Shown: positions 1 through 8,641, counted from the stretch's first letter. The stretch: 32,271 nt of DNA from Opitutaceae bacterium (GCA_014879845.1 JACSRI010000152.1:1-32271); one strand, 5' to 3'. The notes: generated by a model from the letters alone, not told the origin. A program made the numbers and translations.

Positions 1-98
1 CCGCCACCGCCTCCTCCTGAGCACCTCGAGTGTCGCCGGTCCCTGCACCGCGGCCCGATCCAGGTTCGAGGAACAAATCCCTTTACTTCACATCATCA

Positions 99-116
99 CA
101 TCCGAATATCTTGATG
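99..116 (+). promoter_or_regulatory. Candidate operator (imperfect palindrome) in the metF leader
   Basis: The sequence CATCCGAATATCTTGATG is an imperfect dyad with CATC/GATG outer arms and an AATATCTT centre; 6 of 9 position pairs are complementary. It lies 4 bases before the GTG start of metF, inside an AT-richer island in a GC-rich genome. A repressor bound here would block metF transcription. ArsR-type regulators of methionine genes bind short AT-centred palindromes, but assigning one here is inference. Confidence 0.3.
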
Positions 117-120
117 CATT

Positions 121-999
121 GTGAAAACTGATCCGCGCATCGACACCCTCCTCGCCGCCGGCCGCCCGCTTCGCTCTCTCGAGTTCTTTCCTCCCAAGGA
201 TGACGCTGGCGTGGAGGCGCTCCGCCAGACGGCAGCCGCGCTGCAGGCGATCGATCCGGCGTTCGTCTCGGTCACCTACGGCGCCGGCGGCAGCACCCGC
301 GAGCGCACGACCCAGGTGAGTTCCATCCTGCGCGAGGCATTTGGCTACGCCGTGATGCCCCACCTCACCTGCGTAAATCACACCCGCGAGGAGGTCCTCG
401 CCATCGCCCGAGCCCATCGCGATGCCGGCATCCGCAATATCATGGCGCTGCGCGGCGACGTGCCGAAAGGCGTGGAACCGAGTGCCGCCTTCAAGGAAGG
501 CCTGCGTTACGGCTCCGACATCGTGGCCCTCCTGCACGAGCATCTTCCTGAACTGTGCCTGGGCGTGGGTGGATATCCCGAAAAGCACCCGGAGGCGTCG
601 ACGCCCCTGGCCGACATCGACGCGCTCAAGCGCAAGGTCGATGCGGGTGCCTCGTTCATCACGACGCAGCTGTTTTTCGAGAACGACATTTACCACCGCT
701 TCGTCGACCGCTGCCAGCTGCACGGCATTACGATCCCGATCGTCCCGGGCATCATGCCGGTGCTTTCGCTCAAGCAGGCACAGCGCATGACCAGCCTGTG
801 CGGCTCCACCCTTCCGGTGAAACTCGCGCGTCGTCTCGAAGTGGCGGGCGAATCGGCCGAGGCCGTGGAATTCGTCGGCCTCGAGTGGGCCATCGGCCAG
901 ATCCGCGAGCTCCTCGCCCGCGGCGCGCCGGGTTATCACCTCTATATCCTCAACCGCGCGAAAAGCGCCCTGGCGCTCGCGGCCGGGTTGGCGGCCTGA
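121..999 (+). CDS. metF: 5,10-methylenetetrahydrofolate reductase (MetF)
   Basis: Reduces 5,10-methylene-THF to 5-methyl-THF, the methyl donor for methionine synthesis; a cytosolic FAD enzyme. The 292-residue length fits the bacterial single-domain TIM-barrel form. Visible family motifs are EFFPPK (residues 21-26, with the catalytic Glu), SVTYGAGGSTR (50-60), HLTC (81-84), ALRGD (109-113, with the conserved Asp near the flavin) and FITTQLFF (179-186). The start is GTG with no clear Shine-Dalgarno sequence. An ATG seven bases upstream is out of frame and quickly hits a stop. A possible operator palindrome sits immediately upstream. The gene stands alone on the plus strand and converges with the Nudix-like gene 30 bases downstream. 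Confidence 0.95.
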   Translation: MKTDPRIDTLLAAGRPLRSLEFFPPKDDAGVEALRQTAAALQAIDPAFVSVTYGAGGSTRERTTQVSSILREAFGYAVMPHLTCVNHTREEVLAIARAHRDAGIRNIMALRGDVPKGVEPSAAFKEGLRYGSDIVALLHEHLPELCLGVGGYPEKHPEASTPLADIDALKRKVDAGASFITTQLFFENDIYHRFVDRCQLHGITIPIVPGIMPVLSLKQAQRMTSLCGSTLPVKLARRLEVAGESAEAVEFVGLEWAIGQIRELLARGAPGYHLYILNRAKSALALAAGLAA

Positions 1000-1029
1000 G
1001 CCGGGCACCGACGGCGGCCGCGGCCACGG

Positions 1030-1464
1030 CTACATCGACGGGTGCGTGATCGCCTGCGCGTGCAGCTGAGCCTGGGCCTGCGCTTGCTGCTGTTGCTGCG
1101 CCTGCTGCTGCACCAGCGCCACGGCCATGCGCACCGACGGGTCGATCTGCGCCGGCAACGTGGTCGGCAGAACCCACTGCACGGCTTCCACGCGACCGCG
1201 CGCGGCAGCCCGGGCCTTCGGCACTTGATCGACCCCGAAGGCGATGCGCTTGCCTCCCAGGGTGAACTCCGTGAACCGGCACGCGAACTCGGGCGACACG
1301 CCGACCTGACGCTGACAATACGTCGTCAGCATCTCGTCGATCTGGCACGGACCCCGCAGTTCGCCGCCAGGCAGACTCCAGAGCAAGGAGCCGCGGCGAC
1401 GGATCAGCAGAATCATGCCCGCCTGATCGCTCAGCAGGGCGAAAACAGCATTCGGATGCGACAT
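1030..1464 (-). CDS. Degenerate Nudix-like protein with Gln/Ala-rich tail
   Basis: This 144-residue protein begins like a Nudix hydrolase: the core ILLIRRRGSLLWSLPGGEL (residues 18-36) has the usual LIRR..G.W.LPGGE pattern. The Nudix box should follow as G-x5-E-x7-REUxEExGU. Here the segment GPCQIDEMLTTYCQRQVGV (38-56) keeps the final GV but has no RE or EE acids, so the metal site appears lost. The C-terminus (about 118-138) is a low-complexity run of Gln and Ala. Binding without catalysis, or gene decay, are both possible. It has an ATG start and no strong ribosome site. Upstream lies an AT-richer stretch (about 1500-1575) that may hold its promoter. Confidence 0.6.
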   Translation of the reverse strand: MSHPNAVFALLSDQAGMILLIRRRGSLLWSLPGGELRGPCQIDEMLTTYCQRQVGVSPEFACRFTEFTLGGKRIAFGVDQVPKARAAARGRVEAVQWVLPTTLPAQIDPSVRMAVALVQQQAQQQQQAQAQAQLHAQAITHPSM

Positions 1465-1611
1465 GGTTGGGACCTGCCCCTGTATCGGCCTCCGACACGA
1501 AAGGCTTACGAAAGTCCCGGAAATTCTTAAGTTTTACAGGGACACTCCCCAGGAGACCCTAAGCTAAAATCCCTGATCCCACCTCGGGCGCATGGCGCCG
1601 CGGAGTCGCAC

Positions 1612-1659
1612 ACAAAAACGCGCGACCCGCGGCGCGTCGTGAAACGCCAGCCGCGGGTC
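1612..1659 (-). terminator. Rho-independent terminator of the small exported-protein gene
   Basis: GACCCGCGGC (1624-1633) pairs perfectly over 10 bases with GCCGCGGGTC (1650-1659), with an extra GCG/CGC pairing inside the loop. Read on the minus strand, the stem is followed by GCGCG and then five T (1614-1618). It lies about 30 bases after the stop of the exported-protein gene. Confidence 0.8.
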
Positions 1660-1687
1660 GACATCAGAGGGTGTGCTGGAAAAGTGG

Positions 1688-2083
1688 TTACTGCGCCGGT
1701 GCGCGCGCGGCCTTCCACTCCATCTTGCGCACGCCGCCATCGCGGTCGGGACGCTCGACGGTTCCGGTGATGGTGTCGCCCTCGAGTTTGCCGTCGTACT
1801 TCATGGAGAAACTCCGCTCGCCCCAGGTCATCGCGACGGTGAACTTCACCGCGTCGTCGGCAAACGAGGCATCGCTGATCGGCAGCTCCTGTCCGCCGCG
1901 GCCCGTGACGGTGCCGCTCAATTTGCCGTCGGCGAGCGTGAGCTTGAGCACGCTCTCGCGCGGCTGGCCGTCGCGGCCAGGCACGCTCCACTTCCAGGTG
2001 CCTGAGGGGTCGCCGGCGAAAGCGCTGGCGACAGTGAGAAAAGCGGCCGCTGCGACCGCGAACAGGGTGCGAGGGATCTTCAT
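1688..2083 (-). CDS. Small exported protein of unknown function
   Basis: A 131-residue protein from an ATG at 2083. A longer in-frame start at 2173 would add 30 unlike residues and hide the signal peptide, so the inner start is preferred. Residues 1-23 form a classic signal peptide (MKIPR, then an Ala-rich hydrophobic core, with cleavage after AFA). The mature part (about 108 residues) has the pattern GTWKWS...G....LKLTLADGKLSGTVTGRGG...I.DA...GD.I.GTVERPDRDGG, a small beta-rich repeat layout. Proteins of this look are common in Verrucomicrobia and Planctomycetes and are thought periplasmic. No enzyme motif is visible. It is a single-gene unit with its own terminator. Confidence 0.8.
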   Translation of the reverse strand: MKIPRTLFAVAAAAFLTVASAFAGDPSGTWKWSVPGRDGQPRESVLKLTLADGKLSGTVTGRGGQELPISDASFADDAVKFTVAMTWGERSFSMKYDGKLEGDTITGTVERPDRDGGVRKMEWKAARAPAQ

Positions 2084-2253
2084 GGTGTGAACCTGCGTTT
2101 GGGTAACTCGACGAGGAAAGAGACGGCACGCCATCGGTGAAGTTACCGGGCGGCCCGGTGCGGCCGGATGCACACGACCCAGGCCGGATCGCGCGGAAAC
2201 TTCTTCGCCTACCCCGTGCCCCCTGGAATACTGCCCGCCAACACCACACCGGC

Positions 2254-3291
2254 ATGCGATACGACTACGCGAGCGACAACACCTCGGGCGTCTGCCCCGA
2301 GGCCTGGGCGGCGATGGAGGCGGCCAACCGCGGCCGCGTCCCTTCTTACGGCGACGACGCGTGGACGACGCGCGCGGCCGACATGATCCGCGCGACCTTC
2401 GAGACCGACTGCGAGGTCTTCTTTGTCTTCAACGGCACGGCCGCCAACTCACTCTCCCTCGCTTCGCTCTGCCAGAGCTACCACAGCGTGATCTGCCATG
2501 ACCAGGCTCACGTGGAGCGCGACGAGTGCGGCGCGCCGGAGTTCTTCTCCAACGGCACCAAGATCCTCCTCGCCGGCGGGCCGCAGGGCAAACTCGACCC
2601 CGCCGAGGTGGAGTCGGTCGTGACGCGGCGCAGCGACATCCATTTTCCCAAACCACGCGTGATCACGCTCACGCAGGCGACGGAACTTGGCACGGTCTAC
2701 ACACCCGCCGAGGTGCACGCGCTCAGCGACGTGGCGCGGCGACACGGACTCGCCGTGCACATGGACGGAGCGCGCTTCGCCAATGCCGTGGCTTCGCTCG
2801 GGCTTCCGCCCAAGGCGCTGACCTGGCAGGCCGGCGTCGATGTCCTCAGCCTCGGCGGCACGAAGAACGGCATGGCCGTGGGCGACGCCGTGGTCTTCTT
2901 CCGCCGCGAGTTCGCGCGCGAGTTCGACTACCGCTGCAAGCAGGCCGGCCAGCTTTGCTCGAAGATGCGTTTCCTCGCCGCGCCGTGGGTCGGCTTGCTC
3001 GAGGGCGGCGCGTGGCTGCGCCACGCCGCCCAGGCCAATGCCATGGCCCGCCGCCTCGCCGCGCGCCTTGAGAGGATCCACGACGTGCAGCTGATCGCGC
3101 CGGTCGAGGCCAACGGCGTGTTCGTCGAGATGCCCAAGTCCCTCGCCGATGCGCTCATGGCGCGCGGCTGGAAGTTCTACAACTTCATCGGCGAGCGCGG
3201 CTACCGCCTCATGTGCTCGTGGGAGACCACCGACGCCGTGGTCGACGAGTTTGCCGCCGAGGCCGAGGCCTGCGCCCGGGCGCTCGCGTAG
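2254..3291 (+). CDS. ltaE: Low-specificity L-threonine aldolase
   Basis: A PLP enzyme that cleaves L-threonine or allo-threonine to glycine and acetaldehyde; cytosolic. The 345-residue length is typical. Visible parts are the RYDYASDNTSGVCPEAW opening, FNGTAANSLSLASL (59-72) for phosphate and cofactor contact, VHMDGARFANA (168-178) with the Asp that contacts the PLP nitrogen, and SLGGTKNGMAVGD (199-211) with Lys204 as the Schiff-base lysine. The start at 2254 places the conserved RYDYASDN sequence at the N-terminus. An upstream in-frame ATG at 2137 would add 39 residues unlike the family. It is divergent from the exported-protein gene (170-base gap) and ends 9 bases from the converging glycosyltransferase. 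Confidence 0.92.
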   Translation: MRYDYASDNTSGVCPEAWAAMEAANRGRVPSYGDDAWTTRAADMIRATFETDCEVFFVFNGTAANSLSLASLCQSYHSVICHDQAHVERDECGAPEFFSNGTKILLAGGPQGKLDPAEVESVVTRRSDIHFPKPRVITLTQATELGTVYTPAEVHALSDVARRHGLAVHMDGARFANAVASLGLPPKALTWQAGVDVLSLGGTKNGMAVGDAVVFFRREFAREFDYRCKQAGQLCSKMRFLAAPWVGLLEGGAWLRHAAQANAMARRLAARLERIHDVQLIAPVEANGVFVEMPKSLADALMARGWKFYNFIGERGYRLMCSWETTDAVVDEFAAEAEACARALA

Positions 3292-3300
3292 CCGGCGGCG

Positions 3301-4077
3301 TCACCGAACACCCGATACACGCCGGGCGACCTGCGCCCGGCGCGCGTCGGGCCAGCGCCAGAGCAGCTGGACGAGCAGCCGCGCGTGCAGCCAGACCATG
3401 CGGACATTGTCCCGCACGTAGTGAAAGTGCGAGATGCCGCCCTCCTCCGCCGCGCGGTAGCGGCACGCCGCCGGGAGGTTGATCGTCGGCACACCCGCCC
3501 AGACGAGCCGCACGGCCATCTCAGGATCGAAGTCGTAATGGCGCGCACCGCGCGTCCGCAGCATCGCCGCTACGAGCGCCATGAGCGGATAGACGCGAAA
3601 CCCGAACAGCGGATCGTCGATCCCCGGGCCGAGAATCTCCCACCGCACGAGCCCGACGCTCAGCTTGCGTCCCTGGAGCCGCACGAGCGGCGCCTCGGGC
3701 CCGAAGACAGGCCGGCCGAGCACGAGGGCGCGCGGCGACTCGAGCGAGGCCCGCATGAACGCCGCGATCCGGTCTGCCGGGTGTTGCCCATCGGCGTCCA
3801 TCACGAGCGCATGGGTGAATCCCGCGGCGAGCGCGGCTTGCGCGCCCGTGAGCACGGCGGCGCCCTTTCCGCCGTTGCGCGGCCGGATGATCACGCGAAG
3901 GTGGGCTTCGGTGCGCGCCAGCTCCAGCACGGCCCGCTCGCTGCCGTCGACGCTTCCGTCGATCACGACCCAGACCGGCCGCCATTGCGCGAGCGCGGCG
4001 CGAACGGTTTCAAGCAGCAGCCGGCCCGAGTTGTAGCTCGGGACCAGCACAAGGTGCGTGCGGGCCGCGTCGCTCAC
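3301..4077 (-). CDS. Family 2 glycosyltransferase
   Basis: A 258-residue GT-A fold transferase. It opens with LVLVPSYNSGRLLLETV (9-25), then VVIDGSVDGS (37-46), RPRNGGKGAAVLTG (66-78) and LVMDADGQHP (91-100), which holds the metal-binding DxD (Asp94, Asp96). There are no clear membrane helices, so it is likely soluble or peripheral. The start is GTG at 4077, overlapping the stop of the acyltransferase gene as GTGA, which implies translational coupling. The pairing with a PlsC-type acyltransferase suggests sugar and acyl addition to a shared envelope lipid. Such pairs occur in aryl-polyene and flexirubin loci, but no polyene ketosynthases are here, so the substrate is unknown. Confidence 0.85.
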   Translation of the reverse strand: MSDAARTHLVLVPSYNSGRLLLETVRAALAQWRPVWVVIDGSVDGSERAVLELARTEAHLRVIIRPRNGGKGAAVLTGAQAALAAGFTHALVMDADGQHPADRIAAFMRASLESPRALVLGRPVFGPEAPLVRLQGRKLSVGLVRWEILGPGIDDPLFGFRVYPLMALVAAMLRTRGARHYDFDPEMAVRLVWAGVPTINLPAACRYRAAEEGGISHFHYVRDNVRMVWLHARLLVQLLWRWPDARRAQVARRVSGVR

Positions 4078-4802
4078 GACAACACCTCCCGCAGGTGCGC
4101 CTCCAGGCGCGCGGCGAACTGCTGCGCATGGCACGAGCGGTCGACCTCCCAGCGACGATCCAGGGTCACGTCGACGCAGGCGGGCAGCGACTCCGGGAAC
4201 TTCCACCAGGGCCGGCCGCGGGCCACGAGCCCGGGCGTGGCCCGGATGATCACCGCCTGCACCGGCGCCCGCCCGTGGGCCGCGATCACGGCGAAGCCGG
4301 CCTTGAGCGGCCCCAGAACCGCACCGGTGGCCGTGCGCGTGCCCTCGGGAAAGATCAGCAGCGAACGTCCGGCCGCCACCTTGCGCGCGACCGCCCGCAC
4401 CGTATCCACCCCACCGGCACCGGAAGTGTACCCGGCGAGCAACGCCGCCGGTCCGACGAACGGGTTGCGCATGAGCGCCCGCTTGAAGATGCAGGTGGCA
4501 TCGGGCATGCGCGCGAGCAGCACCGGGGCATCGATGAGCGTGGGATGGTTCGCCACCACGACCACGCCGCCCTCGATCGGCCGGTCAAACCCGTGGTAGC
4601 GCACGCGCACGATGCCGCAGGCATTGAGCCACTTCACCCACCAGGCAAAGAGCCAGCGCACAACACGGCGCACCCGCGGGCCGAGTCGCTCACGGCGCGG
4701 GATGAGAAGGAGCGGCAGGCACACGAGATTGAGCCCGAGCCCCACGAGACCGAAGAGCAGGAACGACAGGTAATACGCGACGATGTAGTAGGCCCGTCTC
4801 AT
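4074..4802 (-). CDS. PlsC-type lysophospholipid or glycolipid acyltransferase
   Basis: A 242-residue membrane-associated acyltransferase. A hydrophobic N-terminal segment (about residues 5-34) is followed by the LPLAT core: NHPTLID (85-91, the HX4D catalytic pair His86/Asp91), a basic middle region CIFKRALMRNPFVG (104-117), and FPEGTRTATG (151-160) for acceptor binding. The ATG at 4802 follows a GGAGG-like site. A much longer upstream ORF extension lacks family character. The gene is 187 bases downstream of the DUF4105 gene and overlaps the GT2 gene by 4 bases. It probably acylates a lipid or glycolipid in the inner membrane. Whether it is the housekeeping 1-acyl-glycerol-3-phosphate acyltransferase cannot be told; the GT2 coupling argues for a special substrate. 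Confidence 0.85.
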   Translation of the reverse strand: MRRAYYIVAYYLSFLLFGLVGLGLNLVCLPLLLIPRRERLGPRVRRVVRWLFAWWVKWLNACGIVRVRYHGFDRPIEGGVVVVANHPTLIDAPVLLARMPDATCIFKRALMRNPFVGPAALLAGYTSGAGGVDTVRAVARKVAAGRSLLIFPEGTRTATGAVLGPLKAGFAVIAAHGRAPVQAVIIRATPGLVARGRPWWKFPESLPACVDVTLDRRWEVDRSCHAQQFAARLEAHLREVLS

Positions 4803-4989
4803 CGCTCCTCCCTCTCGTCTCGCACCCACTCCGGCCGGCGGGAACGCGAGCGAGTCCCGGCGACCCGGGAAGTTGGCAACAAGACGTGGACGTGGACCAT
4901 GACCGGACGCGGCGATCCGCCAGTCAGCGGCCATGCCCGCGCTCCCGCAAGCATCGACGCCACGCACGTCGCTGAATCGCAGCCACGCC

Positions 4990-6003
4990 TCACGGCAGCC
5001 CGACGCGGATTCGCTCGGAAAAATCGGGACCGTCACCGGCCGCCAGCGCCCGCGCGTTGACCAGGCTCCGCTCCTTGAGTTCGGCAAACGGCAGGGTCTG
5101 GTCGAGCGTTCCACGCTCGTAGGCCATCTCGTCGATCCGGCCGTTGATCAGCATGCGCCAGTCGAACCGGCTGTCCCTGGCGTAGGGCTTGGTGTGGCCG
5201 CGGATCATGGTGGTGCAGTTCGCCGTTACGACGTTGTACCACTCCGGTCGTTCGCGCAGGCGGCTGGCCTGCGCGAGGTAGTCAAGGAACACCTGCCGCG
5301 CCACGTCCATGTCCGTGCGAAGTCGATACACGTAAACCTGCTCGCCGCGGAAGTTCGTGCGCAGACGCACGAGGTCGCGCTCATCGGCGATCACGTAGGT
5401 CAGCTCGAACTGCCGGAAGAATCCCTTGATCGCCGAGTACCCCTCGCCGATCTCCTTGCGCGTCTCGATCGAGATGCACACATAGCTCCCGTCCGCGAAG
5501 CCGAAGCTCATCATGGTGTGGGCGATCGACGGGGCGCCCCAGGTGACGACCATGAAATCGACCGAGCGCAGCGTCGCCAGGTCGAGGGTGCGGTCTTCAT
5601 GTCGCACGGTATAGTCGCCCTCGCTGCGGTAGTCGCAGTGTCGGATGTTGTGGATGGTGACGCGGTCCCCGGTGATCTCCGCCCAGGGCAGCACGGCGAC
5701 ATCGGGCTGCCACGCGCGATCGTTCGAGGGTGCGTCGAGCAGGAACCACACGATCACCGCCGCACACGCCCCGAGGTGAATGCGCCGCGCCAGCCGATGC
5801 GGTCGCACGAAGATGGCGACCGCGACCAGTCCGCCGACAAAGACCGCCGTCAGGACGCTCCGCCACGCCGCGGACTCGATGTCCGCGTAGTAGACGGCGC
5901 CCGCGCACCACAGGCCGAGTGCGCCGAGGACCAGGATGCCCGCGATCGAGACCGCGCCCCTCACGACGCGTCGGAACGGGGATACGTCGACCCGCTCGCT
6001 CAT
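4990..6003 (-). CDS. DUF4105 membrane protein
   Basis: A 337-residue protein with three predicted membrane helices at the N-terminus (about 16-38, 50-68, 76-90), then a soluble DUF4105 domain, probably outside the inner membrane. Recognised stretches are HNIRHCDYRSEGDY (118-131), VDFMVVTWGAPSIAHTMMSFGF (148-169), SIETRKE (178-184), GFFRQFELTYVIADERDLVRLRT (194-216), and EWYNVVTANCTTMIRGH (254-270). The conserved His162 and the NCTT motif (262-265) look like a Cys/His catalytic or binding centre; the family is related to the N-terminal domain of Lnb, a lipoprotein-acyl transfer factor. The ATG overlaps the stop of the upstream lipase gene (ATGA). No assayed function can be assigned from sequence. 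Confidence 0.85.
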   Translation of the reverse strand: MSERVDVSPFRRVVRGAVSIAGILVLGALGLWCAGAVYYADIESAAWRSVLTAVFVGGLVAVAIFVRPHRLARRIHLGACAAVIVWFLLDAPSNDRAWQPDVAVLPWAEITGDRVTIHNIRHCDYRSEGDYTVRHEDRTLDLATLRSVDFMVVTWGAPSIAHTMMSFGFADGSYVCISIETRKEIGEGYSAIKGFFRQFELTYVIADERDLVRLRTNFRGEQVYVYRLRTDMDVARQVFLDYLAQASRLRERPEWYNVVTANCTTMIRGHTKPYARDSRFDWRMLINGRIDEMAYERGTLDQTLPFAELKERSLVNARALAAGDGPDFSERIRVGLP

Positions 6004-7946
6004 GATCCCGGCGCCTCCCGCGCACCGTCGATCGAGCGGATATGTTCACGCAGGATCCTCAGGACCTCCTCGATTGTCGGGGGTTTGTCCTGACACGAGT
6101 GGCCGCTGCGCACGATGTACTCCGACTCGACGCAATCGAGGTGGGCGCTCGGGTAGGCCACCAGCCCATCCTTGCCCTCCTTCGGGTCGCCGTCGCCGCG
6201 CACCGCGATGATCGAGTGTCCCGCCACACCGGGCGCCAGCGGGATCTCGGCGAGCGCGAGCAGCGCGGGATTGTCCGGCCGCATGCTGTCCAGGCTCGTC
6301 GGCGAGGACCGCACCTCGCGCGGCAGATCGAGGACCTCGCTCTTGCCGGCCAACTCGCGTGTGGTGTCGGCGAACCGCTCCGGCAGCGCCACGACCTTGT
6401 GGGCGAGCGTCTGCACGAAGCGGTTGGCGACGTAGCTCCCGCGATGCGGCGTGCTGATGAAAACCACGCGCCGCACGAACGGCAGCGCCTCGAAGACGCC
6501 GTAGCGCCGGATAAACTGCTCCTGCTCAGGCGCGAGGTCGAGCGAGGCCAGCTGCCCGGGCGTGAGCACCGCATGCAGGAGCCGGTCCCCGGTGTTGGTC
6601 GCAGTCAGCTTGGTCAGCAACCCGCCCTGGCTGTGCCCCACCACGACCATCTGGCGCAGGGCTGCATCGGTGCCGCCGGGATCGAGCTCGGCGAGCTTGC
6701 GCCGGAGGGACTCGCGCAACTCCACCGCCGAGTACATGACGGGGTTGCCGCTGTTGTAGATGAAATACCAGAACTGGCACCGCCGGCTCAGGACCGGATC
6801 CGAGCCCAGCGCGTTGGCCATCTCGGCCCACCACACCGGGCTGCTGAAGGTTCCATGCACGAACACGATCGGGATGCGTCCCGGTCGGTAGGGTTGCGTC
6901 AGATACACATCGGTCGGGATGCGTTCCTCCGAGGACAGGAACTGGAGCATGCCCAGCTTCCACACGTAAGCCTGGTTGAGCACGTAGGCGGTCGGGACCG
7001 TGGTGTCGGTCTCGAGTGGCGCGACCCGGCCGGCCATCTCGACCGTCGACTGGTCAAACGGCGAGTGCAGTTCGAGCGAGCCCCGCAGCGTGCCGGCGGC
7101 CACATCATCGACCCGGCTATCCAATCGCAGCACGACCGTGCACGGCACGGCGCGCGCGAAACCGGTCGCGTCGTCGACGCGGGTGAGGCCGACGAGCGTC
7201 GCACCGATGCCGGACTGGCGGTTGCGCGCCGTCAGGCCGCGCACGAGGAGCTGGTCGGCGACGGCGAAGTGGTCGAACTCTCCCAGGGGCCATGGAAAAC
7301 CCGGTTGGCCGAACTCGAGCGTGATGCGCCCGCCCGGGATCCGGCGCTCCCCGCCCGCGAGCCGGGCGCGGGCTGAGACGTCACCGCGGTCGTTGAGCGC
7401 GCGTCCGAGGCCGTAGTTGTAGATATCACACGCGACGCGGAACCGGTGGTCGAACGCGCCGGGCGGCGCCTCGTCCATCTCCGGCGACGCGTCGAAGAGG
7501 AACAACCAGGCGTAGACCGCGGCCGCGAGGTAGTAGTCGCGCGCGTCGTGCTCCCGGGCGGCAGGGTCCCTGGCCCGCAGACGCTCGCCGATGAGGAAGT
7601 TGAGTTCGGCCAGCGCGAAGAGGAGGCCGCGCTCGTGATTTTCGCCGACCTCGCGCCGCAACAGCGCCAGGGCGGTATCCGGTGATTTGCGAAACTCCTC
7701 CTGCTGCTCGAAGCGGTGGAGGGCCGATCGCGTCTCGCGGCTCGGTTCGCCGGCGAGGACGGAGTTGTCGTGGATCTGCTTGTAGACGTCCTCGAACTTC
7801 GCCTGCTCGGTCCCGATCGGTGCCGAACACCCGGCCAGGACGGCGAACGCCCCCGCCGCGATGAGCAGTCTCGGCGATGTCGCGCCCAGGCCTGACTGCA
7901 GCGCAGACGAGAGCCAGGCGGTTCGTGGAGAGGGCGTGCCGGGCAT
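6000..7946 (-). CDS. Lipoprotein alpha/beta hydrolase (lipase-like)
   Basis: A 648-residue protein. A hydrophobic segment ends in the lipobox LAGC (37-40), so it is a likely lipoprotein. The N-terminal half (about 45-300) is rich in helices and resembles no enzyme I know. The C-terminal half is an alpha/beta hydrolase: IVFVHGTFSSPVWW (360-373) gives the oxyanion HG, and VVVGHSQGG (434-442) holds the nucleophile Ser439. Later acidic and His residues (for example SAHLDCVESEY) could complete the triad. The start is ATG at 7946. An earlier codon at 8033 adds residues that spoil the signal region. The gene overlaps DUF4105 by 4 bases. The context suggests turnover of envelope lipids or esters. Confidence 0.8.
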   Translation of the reverse strand: MPGTPSPRTAWLSSALQSGLGATSPRLLIAAGAFAVLAGCSAPIGTEQAKFEDVYKQIHDNSVLAGEPSRETRSALHRFEQQEEFRKSPDTALALLRREVGENHERGLLFALAELNFLIGERLRARDPAAREHDARDYYLAAAVYAWLFLFDASPEMDEAPPGAFDHRFRVACDIYNYGLGRALNDRGDVSARARLAGGERRIPGGRITLEFGQPGFPWPLGEFDHFAVADQLLVRGLTARNRQSGIGATLVGLTRVDDATGFARAVPCTVVLRLDSRVDDVAAGTLRGSLELHSPFDQSTVEMAGRVAPLETDTTVPTAYVLNQAYVWKLGMLQFLSSEERIPTDVYLTQPYRPGRIPIVFVHGTFSSPVWWAEMANALGSDPVLSRRCQFWYFIYNSGNPVMYSAVELRESLRRKLAELDPGGTDAALRQMVVVGHSQGGLLTKLTATNTGDRLLHAVLTPGQLASLDLAPEQEQFIRRYGVFEALPFVRRVVFISTPHRGSYVANRFVQTLAHKVVALPERFADTTRELAGKSEVLDLPREVRSSPTSLDSMRPDNPALLALAEIPLAPGVAGHSIIAVRGDGDPKEGKDGLVAYPSAHLDCVESEYIVRSGHSCQDKPPTIEEVLRILREHIRSIDGAREAPGS

Positions 7947-8074
7947 GGTGGAATCGTGGCCCGCAACGTCCCCCCGACTCCGCGGGGTCGCAATGGCATT
8001 CTCGCATACCTTGGTGCAGGCGATCTTCGGCATTGTCGCGAACTGCCGGGCGGATCAGGCTGCGATCCACCGAG

Positions 8075-8641
8075 ATGCAAGACGCCACCGCCACCACGCC
8101 CTCCGCGCCCGCTCCCGCCCGTTTCGCGCTCCATGCGCTGACCTACGGTGGCATCGCCGGCGTGCTCGGCGGCGGCCTCATGATCGGCGAGTATGCGCTC
8201 GCGCAGAGCGCGGAGCACGCCGAGATCGTGCGCTGGACCTTCATCGCGGCGATGATCATCCCGATCTCCGCCGTCATCCTGGGCATGACGTCCTGGCGTA
8301 ACCGCTACCTGGGCGGCCGCATCCGGTTCGTCCAGGCCTTTGGCATGGCTCTCGCCATCGGCCTCGCCTTCTCCCTCGTCGTGGCCGGCGCCGCCTGGGT
8401 GCATGCGACGAAGATCCATCCCGACCTGATCGAGAAGTCCATCGACCAGTGGGCCATCCTGGCCGCCCAGCAACCCGAGGCGCGCCCCGACGACATCGCC
8501 AAGCAGGCCGAGGAATACAGGCAGACCACCACGCCGGTGGTTTACGCCCAGGACCGATTCTCGCGCTCGCTCATGCTCTCGTTCTTCATCGGCCTGATTG
8601 CGTCGATCACGGTGCCGAAGAAACGCCCCGGGCTCGAGTGA
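8075..8641 (+). CDS. DUF4199 membrane protein
   Basis: A 188-residue protein with four membrane helices (about 20-40, 53-72, 86-108, 165-182) and a soluble loop (109-160) between helices three and four. The layout and the segments GGIAGVLGGGLMIGEY, FIAAMIIPISAVILGM and GMALAIGLAFSLVVAGAAWV fit the DUF4199 family of unknown role, common in Bacteroidetes and Verrucomicrobia. The ATG at 8075 begins the family-like part; an ORF open further upstream gives 66 residues of unlikely composition. It is divergent from the lipase gene (128-base gap) and converges with the ferredoxin-HyfI gene, 48 bases away. No link to either neighbour is evident. Confidence 0.75.
   Translation: MQDATATTPSAPAPARFALHALTYGGIAGVLGGGLMIGEYALAQSAEHAEIVRWTFIAAMIIPISAVILGMTSWRNRYLGGRIRFVQAFGMALAIGLAFSLVVAGAAWVHATKIHPDLIEKSIDQWAILAAQQPEARPDDIAKQAEEYRQTTTPVVYAQDRFSRSLMLSFFIGLIASITVPKKRPGLE

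Noticed and set aside
22-75. SAH or SAM riboswitch before metF, suggested by a CCAGG-type segment and a 7-base stem
   Set aside because: The conserved core and the 3' pseudoknot partner of the SAH class are missing, and SAM-I motifs are absent. Only a simple stem can be supported.
88-1008. Long minus-strand open frame opposite metF
   Set aside because: It is a GC-rich antisense shadow with no family character. Several similar long shadows lie opposite the Ehr genes.
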